Shown here piece by piece: positions 14,101-26,559 of a stretch of DNA of 64,000 nucleotides. Numbering within the stretch: the first letter of the stretch is position 1; every line of letters begins with the position of its first letter. The stretch comes from Stratiolaelaps scimitus (lineage: Eukaryota > Arthropoda > Arachnida > Mesostigmata > Laelapidae), in NCBI GenBank assembly GCA_019614645.1, contig JABWDB010000006.1, positions 868,001 through 932,000 on the forward strand. The letters run 5' to 3'. A model generated the notes under the pieces. The model did not search any database, had not been told where the DNA came from, and saw only the letters and a list, made by a program, of their open reading frames with translations. The position numbers were made by a program, and so were the translations under genes.

Positions 14101-17000
14101 GATGACAGTGTCAGCATCGCTGCTACGGACGGCTGAACAGTTCACGTATTTTGTACGGGTAACATTTTCTAATGATGGAACCAGCGCGCGTGCGCGCGAT
14201 CACGTGGGGGCTTGAGGACGGGCATATTCCCCACTGTGATGAGGCACGATCGGTCGTGGGTGATGATAGCCATCTCTTGGAAACATACAGTGCGAAGCAA
14301 TGTTTGCTCGCGACCTCTCGTGTCGTTCGTAACCACGCGGCCGTTATACCGGTCCCACAACCAGCAGCAGCAGATCCCAATGTGCTTATGCCGCTTGTGT
14401 TTACATTGACGTTGCCGCGATATTGGGCTATCTAGCTATGTTTTCCCGCAGAAGCCGCTGCAGCTGTCGCAGCCGGCTTCTGCGGCTTGCTTGTGGTTAG
14501 CGGGTTATCACCTCCGTCGAATCTGTCCCTATTCTCCCGTCATGCGTCGCGATGTTGAATCGTACGATGCAATGTGGTACGAGAGTGCTCGCTGCGCGTT
14601 AAACGAATCGTAAACGAGTCGATATCACGGTACAGCGGCCAAATAAAGGATGTTGTTGTTGTTCATGTTGTTGGCGTCTCCGTGCGACTGACCGTTGTCG
14701 CCGTTGTCTAACGCCGCCACCGCCGCCGCCGCCTGCTAGTTGCTCGTTTCATCCGCTGTTGCGTCGCATTCAACAAATATGTATAATGTATAGGCAGACG
14801 ATTGGGGCTCTTGATCAGGTTGCAGTTATTGGAGAAAAAAAAACACCAGGAAAGGAATCATGCAGGACGAGAAATGAGAATATTGAGAGGCATGGGAAGC
14901 TGGCGGTCGTTGAATGAACACCAGCATCGGTCACCGACACGAGCCAGTAGAACCACTGGTGGGCCAGCACCCCGAAGCGTGTGGGCAATAGCTGTGTTTG
15001 GCGACCCAAATCGAATGAGACCCCCGCAGCAGGCTCACTCACACCCGGGGGGTGAGGGATTTGTGTACACGACATTTACTCTGCTTGTACTGACGACGAA
15101 GCAAGCTTTAGAATATACAAAGGCTTAGCATTATCGCCACCACAGAGAACTAACACTTCCGTTGACGTGTTAGCGCTACAGAGCAATGTGTCTCATTGGC
15201 GGCTGGCAAGCTACCCATTTGTTTCCTGGACCGCACGTAGGAACTGGCTGAAACGGCTGAGCAATTGACTTCAATCGAGGCTGGATGGTAAACAGGAGTA
15301 GACAGAACAGGCTGATGTTCACCTTGTTGGACACCCAACCCCCCCCCCCCCCCCCGCGCGAGAACCGGAGTCACCTAACAGTTGGCAAGTAACCTTCAAC
15401 ACAAAGTTCGCTGGGTGTGTCCTTTCAATATCGTATTTCTCTACAATACTTCGCACACACTGTCGTCTATTGGGATAGCCCGGATGGAGGAGTCCACAGA
15501 CGTCGCAACCACAGAAACTTGTGCCCAACACAGCGGCATAGCACGCCGAAGCGTTAATATAACGGCCAATGCAATTTGAGTACAGCTGTCAAACGGAGCC
15601 GAAGGACACGGATAGAAGCGGTGTCAAAAGCAAAAATGCCAAATGGCTAATGACAAAGCGGCCGCTTGTTGCAGGTGTCAATAAGTTTTACTACAATACA
15701 AGTCTTAGATTTATCTCTCTCTCTCTCTCTCTCGCTCGCTTGAGAAAGGCAACCACTAGGCAGCCTCGATGTCGGACAACTAAGAATGCCAAGTAAATTC
15801 TCAACGAAGGTGCCGATGAGCGAACAGAGGTCGAATAGATGGCGATGGTCAGCCACAAGGGACAAATGCTTAAGTCAATCCCGTGTGAGGTAATCAGTTA
15901 ACCGTGCCGAGAGTAACCTTCGTGGGGGGAGGAACAAGTAACCGAATGAAGTTGGCTAGCTAGCTAGCTAGCTAGCTAGATGGCTGGCTGGCTGGCTGCT
16001 TGAGGTGGTACACGATAAAAATGAGCACTACACTGAGGAACAGACTGTCTGACGGGCAAACCGCTACGCGCGCTATCGTGCTGATTGTATTGTCCGTGAG
16101 GTTGACTCGACGGCTGGCTAGGGGATCCCGGGGGGAAACGTGTTAAAACTTGAGTGGTTTACAGAAGACGCCAACGTCGGGTGACCTCCCACCGCCAACT
16201 GACAAGTGATAGATACACAACACCAACACAACACACACACACACACGCATACACTCGCCACTGAGTCAGTCACACAGACGGAGCTAAAACTGGCTATGTT
16301 TTCGATCGATTCGATCAAGCCTAGCCACTTCTACAATGTTCACTTCTGCTGCACTTGCAGCTGCTAGATCCACCACCACCGCACGCCCCCCGCCTGTCCC
16401 CCCCCGCGCCGAAAATTCAGCGGCAATTCAGTCCCTGACTATTCGTCTTGTGTGTGTTACTTGTGATGATCGTGATGATGGTTGTGATCGTGGCCGGGAT
16501 GGCGGTGTTACCACTATCACAGTGTTGTTGTTGTTGTTGGTTATTCTAGCGGTTGCCTTCGTATCTTCGCGGTTGTGGCCCGTTGTCGAGGACCAGAAGT
16601 GGAAATTTGGAATATTTTTCTAAAAAATAAAAGTGCGTCAAACATACCCGTAACGTCGGCGGCGCACAAGTCGCCACCGAAAAAAACACTGCAGCCCGCC
16701 AGATACGGTTTGCAACAGCAAAGATGTTGCCGCTATACTGTCATAGGGAGAATAAGCTATGGCTTTTGCCGTCCACGATATGGACATGGATCGCGATCAT
16801 TCTCGTTGTCCTCATCGTCATCATCGGGCACCAGCCGCCGCAGCTACGGCGGCACCATCGGCAAATAGCTCGCCAGCCGGCCGAGCAGATAGACCCATCG
16901 GTGGAATTTCGCTCATGAGCTGCTCGCTAGCTCGCTCCCTCGCTCGCTCGCCTCGTGGCTCGCTCACAAAATGCCTCTGTGTTCACCAACAGCTAGATGC
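8100..17000. other. gene-poor stretch, microsatellite-rich
   Basis: No supported gene. Contents include (TA)n at 8160-8187, 9199-9217 and 11951-11984, (GA)n at 10125-10141, a C run at 15339-15355, (CT)n at 15713-15732, (GCTA)n at 15955-15979 running into (TGGC)n up to about 15998, and (CA)n at 16229-16246. A perfect GC-rich inverted repeat lies at 14446-14485 (listed). The open frames are low in complexity or are shadowed by equally long frames on the other strand. Confidence 0.5.
14446..14485. repeat. GC-rich inverted repeat, 12-bp perfect arms
   Basis: Left arm CCGCAGAAGCCG (14446-14457) and right arm CGGCTTCTGCGG (14474-14485) are exact reverse complements around a 16-base loop that itself contains CTGCAG. 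No gene is seen next to it. It could be a cruciform-prone site or a structured RNA element; with no neighbouring exon, chance in GC-rich DNA is also possible. Confidence 0.6.
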
Positions 17001-17757
17001 CTAGCACTATCCAGCGAGGCACGTCACACGAGCAGGAAGCGAACGAACATGTAGTGATGATGATGATCATGGGGATGCTGCGACGGCGGCAGCAGCTTCT
17101 GCTGTTGCTGCTGCTGCTGAACGCGGTACCTTCGCGTTGGCCGCTGCTGTGTTCGATTTCGCCGACACCCGGCGTGGTAAGCAATGCCGGACCGCCGTGC
17201 TCGTTGCTGACTATGTGGCTACAGCCACTACTTAATACTTGTGCCATGAGCAAGCAACATGTTAAAAAAGAGAAGAGGCTATAGACACAACAGACAACAG
17301 GAAGGTCGGCGTGGCAGCCACCGCCACGATAGCAGACCGCTGTCAACGAACAGAGCGTTGTATTGTATATATATATATATATATATAATGATTTGATGAT
17401 GCTGCGCGTTTTGCGGGCGACATTGTCCTCGTTTTGACTGCGCACCGATCCGGCAGCGGATAAACAAAGCACGACGAAGCGTCCTCGCCCAGTTAGCCGC
17501 CACCTGCAGCACTGGTCAGTGTCAAGGAAGGGGATGCTGGCCCGCCTAAACTTATACTCGGGGGTGTGCACAAATCTAGGTGTCGGCGACGCCACCCGTG
17601 GCCAAGCTATCGCAACAACGCCGCGCGAACATAGACACCGAGGGACGGACGGACGGACGGACTGACACACTTGGCATCAGCAGAACTGGCCAAAAATTGC
17701 CACCAGACACCGGGGTATAGCTATCCTATTGTAATATGTCCGTCAATCTTTTTTTTC

Positions 17758-17807
<50 letters not shown>

Positions 17808-20800
17808 GTCACGTCAACCAGTGGAAAATACGACGACACGTTGACGCTGTCGACGCATCGATGCTTGTTATTCAGTTTGTCATCTGGCGATCGTTACGAG
17901 AAGGCAACGCGCTCGTCCGCAGTCCGAAAAGATGCTCGACAAGGACGAGATCCATTCGAAATTCGACGAACAGAGACATCAGCAACATCACAACAAAAAA
18001 AAAACAACAACAAAATGATATGACAAGCCTCGTCTCCACGGGGAGAGCTACGTCTTCGACATCCGCTTCGACCTGTGCGTGTCATCGTGTACAGCGTGGC
18101 TTGGTCATCGTATTGTAGCCAGTGGGACACGGAGAGATGCCATGGTGACGGCAAAACCGGGTCCAATCCGGATGACAGTCATCCATTTTCGTGGTTAGAT
18201 TTCTGGGGGGGGGGGCGGTGTCTCGGCTTGATTTGAAATGAAGCAAAACTCTTTCTGGCAGATTGTCATTCCACTGTTGTTGATTTCACCCGATTCCTCC
18301 CTCTGGCTCGCTACCTGGCCGAGTGCCACGAGGTTCCCGTATGTGTGTGTGTGTGTGTTCATCAAGAAGAATGGGTCAATGTCATAGTTTGTGGCACGGC
18401 TACCATTTACTGTACGCCGCCACCTCCTCCTTCAACCACTGCCCGCCTACTTGCTTGTCAGCTTGCCTCTCTGCTGACGTGCCTGTTTGTTGGCCAGCCG
18501 GCCGACCGACCGACCGAACTGGTGACTGTTGACCTTAGATGGATCCACTACGTGAAAGTCATATTAAGATATAGCCGCATTTCGCTGCTTATATTATTAC
18601 AGTGGTATATGTATGAGCGTTGTTGTCGTTGCCGCCATTACCATTGTTGTTGTTGCTGCTGCTGTTGTTGTTAGTGCAATGATCAGTAGAATGCGTTAAA
18701 TGGGAGGAGATAATCGCGTAAACGTAGCTGATAACAGCGAAGATTGTAGCCGCACAGAAAGACGATTGTAGCCGTCGTAGTGGTCGTGTCGTGATAGCGG
18801 ATGACCATTGCGGTAATCAATGTAATCGTCGTTATCGTCGTCGACCGGTCGGCCCCTATCTGGCTGACGTACACACGACTGTTATGGACATATTATATAA
18901 TAACGATGATATTTCATTTCCCTTAACCTGCCACTACGGTAAGGGCAATGGCAATAATTCTACATCAATTCTGAAAATAAATCAAGAATTTTCTCTTCGA
19001 AACAATTGTCCAGAAAATAAACGCATCTATAAGTCACGGAATAGGTATAGCAGCGACAACCATGATGTGGCCAATTGTCTTTTCGGGACCCTGGATTCGA
19101 ATCGAGGTATTGCCGGAGACCTTGGACGCATGTTTTCTAATCGGCCTATAATAGTAAAATTGCAATATCCTGACTGACGTAGGGGGGAGGGGCACCCAGA
19201 GACGATTTCGTTTTTGGTGCAAATATGAAAAAAATGTACGGCGGACATTTTACGAAAAATCGGAAAAACGTTATGAGCCCTTGCTATGTCCATCATAATT
19301 TTGCCTCATATCTAAATGTATTACCCTCTGACACTGCCGGGGGGCTCAAAGAATGACCCTTTGCATCGGAATTATCGATGCTACGATCAACAGTGCATCT
19401 AAGTCGGTAAATCCTCCTTGGCATGCATCTTCGAAGGTCAAACCGATCAAGAGATATTACGAAAATGTCACAAAAAAAGAATATATGACCTCGCAGTCAG
19501 AAATAGCATATGCATAAATCATACAGTTATATGCCCGACCACTACTATGTGAGGAAGCCACAGTTACGTATGTCCCCCACCAAGATTCTATTTAAGAGAA
19601 TAAGCTAAGATTGTTCCTCATGTGGTCGAAATCAAAGCAGTTTTCCTGTGTATTATCAAATGCATGGTACTAGACATGCCAAAGCTTTCGGAAGTCCAAT
19701 TCTAGTGCACTTTCACCTAGGGAATGCCTAGATACAGGGGTCAACCATCCGATCATGGGGATAATCCAGCATTGGTCATGAGCTTAAAGTTGTGCTCACA
19801 GCAAATTAGTTCCAACTGCGCTACAAGCGCACAAGCCTTTATTGGTAGTATTTATACTAAACATGAGCCTTTTCCGAAATAGGGTTCAACTTACTTATAA
19901 GTTCTCAACAGTTTCGCACATTGTCTTTCACAAGGTGCCCTTGAACGTTTTTAAGGATACGTGGTCACGTACAGATGATTCGACGTCTTTCATCATCCGA
20001 TGCAAGTGATCCACTTATATTGTTCTCCACGTCACTCGATGTCACCACATCTAACCCTTAGCTATCCAGGCCGCCGCTTATTACTGAACCACTCATAATT
20101 CACCTGTCGCGCATTGCCAAACGCTCGAAATATGATGAGCCAAATGTATTTTATTTCTCTATTTCTTTACTTATCTATATGTATACGTCTACGAGGAGCA
20201 TACAAGCAACGCCACCGGCCCCGTCAGCACTAAGACCACTTAGGATTTCAGCGTAAGTGACATTCGTCACCCAATGTGTCCCGCATGAGCAAATGCAAAG
20301 GTCTGCAGCACCCGATGAAACGGCGCACCACAAAGTGAACCCAGCGTGACCTCACCTTTTCCATTTCTTTTCTGTTTCTTCTTCTTGTTCTTTTTCTCTC
20401 TGTCGACGTCTACCGGTTCCATATCCCCGAGTTGTTTTTAGTATACATTAGAAATAACCGCTATGTGCCGTAGATATTGCGAGCATCTCTGCATGTCGAC
20501 GTGTGTATATATATATATGTCTGCCAGTGTTGGGGCTATACAGCAAGGCGAAAATGGACGGATTCGTCAAATGATGACGAATTCAAGTCCGTCCTGTCAT
20601 AGCTACATATTTATTCCATGATCGTGTTTGCTCGTTGGGTCGCAGCATTGGCAGAAGCCAGAGCAGCGGTGACGGTGGCAGAATCAACAGTCACAAATCC
20701 TCAGTTGAATCCAGCCAGTCTTTGTGCCGCAAGCCAAGCTCCGGTTTCTCCGCAAACCGACCGTATATATATATATATATATATATATATAATCGACGGT

Positions 20801-23800
20801 CGTAACGGCGACAACAGAGCCACGCTGGCGATAATACTTTGAATATCATTTAGTGTCGTCTTGCCTCGTCACGAAAAATGCGAAATGTCAGCTCGAAGCA
20901 AAAGGTATACATGCGCCTGCTCGCAGTGACCACGGATATAAAACAGGCAAAGGGGCGATGAGCAACAGCCTTCTGCCATAGGGGACAAAGTGAGAATCAA
21001 GAAACGGTACTGACAAACTGAACAGTGCACCGTACGTGAGATCGTTGATTGTGAGCGATGGTAAAAGTAAGTCGCGAACAGCCGCAGACAGCTTTTTTGA
21101 TGCTGTAATGTTTATGGCGGCACTCTTAGTTCAGGCTGCTTTCATAATGCTTAGTGTAGGATGGACGCCGAGCCACTGTGATCTTCTTCAGCAGTGTTTC
21201 GTGTTAATGCAGAAGACAACAGGGTTAAGGGGGATCATCAAGAATATGTCTGATTTCGTTGTATTCATTAAGGAGCCAATGGCTCTTGCACTTTCGACGT
21301 AACACCGACCCTGGGGTCACCAGAGGAGAATCAGAAGGTTCATCTATCTACATCGGGTATATTCGTGCTATCCCTCTCACATCACATTTGATCGGCAGCC
21401 TCGAATGACTCCAGAATGAGAAAAGAGACAGCGAGGATCTAACGATGTCAGGCTGCCCAGACCAGAAGCCTCTGCGTAGGCTATTATTTCGTCCAGAACG
21501 AACCAAGGTATCGACTGGTAGCGTAAGGTTAACCACTGACTTTTTGCTCAATAATATGTAGCTACCGTAAGCAACGAAATGTGGACGTGAAACAACTTGA
21601 GAAAATCAGTTTACGTGCAAAAGAATATGCATTATTTGGTAATATTTTTTGTGCCAACTAAATCACCCTGGTAATGCTATACGCCCGAAGATTACCTGAC
21701 TTCCATAACGTATGCCGCTATTAAATAATAATGCATTTATTTGAAAGCTCACGTGCAAACAATCGACCCTAAGATCACGTCAGTTTATTCTGATCTTTCT
21801 GGTCAATCAAGCTGAAATCGACTATTATTTGATCGATGCAGCAGCATCCATTTGTGGAGGTCCAGTGACGATTTTCTATTTGAAGCATTCAGCCTTCGTC
21901 GATTTCAATTGTCCGAGTTCTGCTTTGGGCCCTGCTGTAATCATTCAGAAATATTTCTGTGCCCTTATCAAGAACAGATTGTAGTAGCAGTAGTAGTTGT
22001 TGTAATAGTTTCATGAATCCGTCTGCCCAATTTGTTGCGCCTGTTGAAGTTCGTATATGTTCACCGTACTATCGTTCAGCAATGGCGTAAACCAAACATT
22101 GGTCTTCCTATTATTAGTAAAACTAACGAGGTGTGTGCGTGTGATCGACCACGGCGATTTTTTGTGGTCCCCTAATGATCATTTGTCAGATAGACTCATC
22201 CAAGGATAGAACCTTTTCTGAAAAATCAAGACGAATCAACAGCTCAATGCCCCTATCCGAAAGCAGGACGGTATATGCGTGTAGAGGCGCGAGCCTAATT
22301 AATACTGCCGATTCGAGATATACGGATACTGAGCATTCATTATGCTTGTGCCCAAATACCGGCATGTGTACAACGATTGGCGAGCGCAACTTAACAGTCA
22401 CAGCTGTTTGCGGCGGCCGAGCCCGGTGGTGTGGTGGTGCATTAATACGTGCTGCTCAACCGGCGTGTCATACGCAGTTACACAGACGGGTTCGATCCCC
22501 ACAGTTGCATATTTGTATATGGGGCTCGGTTTTACGAAGCGATGCAAAATCAACACCTTGGACATTAAATGTTTATAGCTTAGAATCACCCCAGAACCAT
22601 TATTATTATTATTATAGGTCTTTGCTGCGGGTAGCAAAGCACGGCTCGCGTGCCTCCAGAATACAGCAAACTAATATGATATAGGCATTTATCAAAAGTT
22701 AAGTGATATTATCATTTTGATAATTTTTTTTTTTTATAATTTAAAATGCATCGGTGGGAGCTTTACCGCTTGGCGATCACCATTCGCCGACCACAAAATC
22801 CCTCCAGATTGACGTTTTCCCTGATGACTGAAGCAATCGTTATTTTTTCCAATTTTTTTTCGGATTTCAGTTGAATCGACGTTTCGAAATTGTGTCACCA
22901 TCAGATGTCTTTCCCACTGATTTGCATAGAGGCGTACGCACGTTATGCGTGGCTTGCCCGGCTGGCGTCAGTCACTCCGTTTGGCCCAACATGGGGCACA
23001 CCGGTTGTGCTATTAGTTAACGCACGGGACCGGCGAAATATGGCGACAGAGAGAAGTGCACCATAAGCAAATGTCCCATAAGAGTTGCGTCAGGATGATC
23101 TTAATAACGTCCCTTATTATTATTATTATTATTACGTATGATTTTGTTATGACTTATATTTGCCATTTTACCCAGCTACTGCTACGTTAAGTGGCGGATG
23201 ATGCGTGTAACCGCTGCTGCAGATGCTACTGTGCTACGCTGTCACTTGGGCACATTGTAAATCCTCTGATAGTCGAGATAAGATTATACGAGGTCGTTCC
23301 AAAATTAAATTATGCTATGCAACTATGAGTGAAACCCTCTCGCACACATGTGCTAATTAAACACCTAGCCGCCGCCGCCGGCAAGCAAACGGATGCTCAG
23401 ACGTTCCATTTCGTCACGATGGCGTCGACGACGACGACATCACCCGCGACAAATCTAACGCTAGATCTTCCAGCGCGTCACCAGTTGTCAACAAGCGGTA
23501 TCAGTTGACGTAACAGTTTTGTATGATAATATCTACCAACAAAACGCTTTTCTGCGGTTGGTCCCTTCGCCGTCGCATGGTCCGGACGTCCTCATAGCAT
23601 TGTCCTGGACATGATGCGGGGTCGGAATTCAAGGGGACCACAATAACGGCGACAAGGCAACGTGTACACAATACGCAGTCGTGCCTTGGGAATCGTTTAA
23701 TTTGTAAGTATATTATTAATTATTTTTTTTGTTATTGTCATCGGATTGACACTGACACACAGCTCGGCGGATTCTGACGACGCCTGATAGACGATCAGAA

Positions 23801-24200
23801 ACTTGCGCGTACAGAGCTGAATGAGCACAACCCCTCTCGATGGATGCGGTGCGTACGATGAGAGAAGTCAGCATATTAATTTTGCTTTCGCAGCATATTA
23901 ATTTTGTATTCGCCACATTCGTTTTGTTTTTGTTTTTCAAATAATGTGTGGCTATCCTCCGTCGCATGCTGCTCAATACAAGGATCAAATCGCCTACTCA
24001 GTGCATATGCGGACGGGTACTCAATCAGTGCCGAAAACTGGAGCTAGTTTGATTTTGTTGTCTTTCCTGACACCACGTTGCATCAACCAGAGACAGACAG
24101 ACGTCAACCACTAGTGACCACGTGCGCGACTCGGCAGCAGCAGCAACGGCAGCTTTTGACGTTTCTGGCGACGTCCCTTGGAACTGCGCCTACGTACAAG
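17000..24200. other. gene-poor stretch, microsatellites and one SINE
   Basis: No supported gene. Simple repeats: (TA)n at 17366-17388, a long (CT)n at 17757-17807, (GT)n at 18342-18359 and (TA)n at 20763-20791. An imperfect inverted repeat at 20556-20594 pairs GGACGGA and TTCGTCA with TGACGAA and TCCGTCC, leaving a six-base bulge. A tRNA-derived SINE lies at 22417-22550 (listed). The longest open frame in this part (16993-17670, minus) runs through the (TA)n tract and is not credible as a gene. Confidence 0.5.
22417..22550 (+). mobile_element. SINE-B copy (tRNA-derived)
   Basis: A tRNA-like head with a good RNA polymerase III B box, GGTTCGATCCC, sits within 22488-22500, preceded by a GTGGTGTGGTGGTGC stretch in the position of an A box. 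The 50 bases after the B box (GTTGCATATTTGTAT, then GGGGCTCGGTTTTACGAAG) match the copy at 35593-35715 closely. Two independent loci sharing head and tail mark it as a repeat family, not a tRNA gene. Transcription by pol III is inferred from the box only. Confidence 0.65.
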
Positions 24201-24225
24201 GTTCAGACTCCCACTTCTGTATATA

Positions 24226-24276
<51 letters not shown>

Positions 24277-26174
24277 ATATATGTGGAGCAAGGCTATTCT
24301 AAGGCGACACCACGGTCGCATTCAGAGGCCTCTAACCATCGTCTCTAGCTTCCCCTTGATTCGCCAACTCCTGTCTCGTGTTGTCTGGATGACGACGAGA
24401 GAACAGAGAGCAGAGGCTGAGAACTGAACAGATCTGGCTGGTTGGCTCGTTGGGTGCTTGGTTGTTTTTCCGGCTGTTCATCGAAGCGAACGCGTGGCTG
24501 TCTATAGCTCTCTCGTCCCAATAGAGCTCTAGATATGTGTTTCTGTGTGTGTATCACAGCTGTAAAGCTTGTACCATAGTACTGATAGTAGTAGTGGCAG
24601 TAATGCCATGTAGCACTATACACTCGATGCTGTCTTAGTAGTCTCATCATTCACAATACACAACGATAGATGACTATGTTTATATATATATATACATATG
24701 TGTCGAGAGAGAGAGAATGTCGAACCAATATCAGTGTGGGTGGTGCCCCATGCGCCACGCCGAGGTGGCTGCTTCTGATGGGGCCGTGGCGTCACTGACA
24801 GTAGCGTGATCGTGGCGGTTGCTGCTGCTGCTGCGTTGTCTTTCTGTCGTTGTCATCCCGTCGAGTCATCATCTCACACGCAACACACGCGGCAAACTCA
24901 GAGTAGTAAGGGTGGACAGAGGCAGATCGTGGAGAGGAAAACAGACGGGCGGCTGCTGCTGCTGCTGCTGTTACTGCCTGAGTGACGTTGCGTTGACTCA
25001 TCATCGTTTGTGCCCCACAGGACCAAGTGAGTGGCGGCGGCGGCGGCGCCGCCGCGGCAGCAGCAAATGAACGAGAAATAGAGAATATACTGCAATTGGT
25101 GGTCTCGCGAGACGGCAGAAATTGCCACCGCGGTCGCCGTTGCCAAATCGGCATTTTCCTTGACGCCGCTGAATCGCGTCGCCCATGCTACTCTCGATCT
25201 CTCTTTCTCTCTCTCTTAGTTCGGCTCTGTTCAACTTTCTTTGATGGTGTCCAACCCGTGTCGCCGCCCCGCCGTGTGAACGCACCACGTGCAGAGCAGC
25301 GGTCTGTCTGCTCCGGTAGGATCTGCTCTGCGTTCGTATGCGCAGCCTCAAACGCACAAATGGAAGACGGCAACAGCTGGAGCAAGAACAACTGAACAAT
25401 AAAAGATAGCGTCACAAACATCTAATGGTTGTACCAGTCTATTGGTTATTATTATTGTTATTATTGTTATAATACTAATAATGCAATTATGTAGAAGGTA
25501 GCAAAAATTGTTGGTGTCGCAGCTGGTGATATAGCACGATGTCATTGCGGATTGGACTTTTGGTGGCGTGCAAACTCGTTTGAGGATACTTTGGAAACGC
25601 AACGTACTTAGCAAAAGTCGCTGTTGAAGCATCTGTATCATCTGTACATCTGTTTACATTGCACGGTGCTACTTTATCAAAGATCCATGCAAGCAAATTG
25701 CTTCTGTTGTGGGTCGAGACGAAACGGCACGCTATCGTTTATCCGGGTAGCATTTCATCCGACTGAAATCGCGACACGACAATTACTTGTTTATTTTGGA
25801 TCATAGTTTATTGCCGGGGCGTTATTCAACTCAGATTTCTCCCTGCGGAGCTTGAGCGATGTAAATTTCTCCCGTTATAAATAAATGTCATCCCAGAATA
25901 ATATGCTTGCTCTTGAACCCACCTTGGGCTTGTGCGTAGAGATAACGATGGATTCCAGTTCAATGGTTTCATAGGTCAAGTATTTGCTCGCTCCCTCACC
26001 CAATCCCGTTGTTCCAAGCGTAAGCAACCGGGACAGCCTAGGCATCAAATTCAAACCGTGTCACCTTGACTCTTGATAGGCACAATGCCACTGGGATCAA
26101 ACTCTGCCCTGAATCTTTGTATCTATTTATTGTCTATCTTTATCTGTGCATTCATGACACGTGTAGCTGTTTGA

Positions 26175-26288
26175 AAATAAGCAAAGGTGGCCCCGACAGG
26201 TACTTGTAGCACTACTGAAAGCTTAAGAAGTGAGGCTGTCACATACGGGTAGAGAGAGAGAGAGAGAGAGAGAGGAGTCAGCTCAAAG
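26175..26288 (+). mobile_element. SINE-A body fragment with GA expansion
   Basis: The motif AAGCAAAGGTGGCCCCGACA and the following bases match the body of the SINE-A family seen at 34728-34888, 51782-51886 and 57004-57237. The tRNA-like head is missing. The segment that reads GGGGAACAGCTGAG in other copies is replaced by a (GA)n run here, before the family's GTCAGCTC tail. Old and decayed. Confidence 0.6.
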
Positions 26289-26448
26289 GACAAGGATATG
26301 ATGGCACTGTTCCGTTCGTTCGTTGGTACAGACCCTCGTAAATCTTGCCTAAACTCTCGTTGCATCATCACGGCAGGTTTCACATCATCATCATTTACAC
26401 GTTCGTACATTCCGTAAAATGAATCGCTTGAGACTGTTAATAAAATTG

Positions 26449-26462
26449 ATATATATATATAT

Positions 26463-26504
<42 letters not shown>

Positions 26505-26559
26505 GTATATATATATATATATATATTATGTATATATATATATATATATTATATATATC
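26449..26559. repeat. compound TA microsatellite with ATTATGTA units
   Basis: About 110 bases of alternating TA, interrupted three times by ATTATGTA at irregular spacing. It is one of at least nine pure or nearly pure TA tracts in the window. It reads as an IYIY low-complexity frame, which is not coding. Confidence 0.9.

Noticed and set aside
16993..17670. 225-codon open frame on the minus strand
   Set aside because: Runs through a (TA)n microsatellite and (GAT/CTG) repeats, is Cys- and Ser-rich without domains, and overlaps other frames. Length alone is plausible by chance in this repeat-rich DNA.
18791..19177. 128-codon plus-strand frame
   Set aside because: No recognisable domain or splice signal; amino-acid usage looks random.
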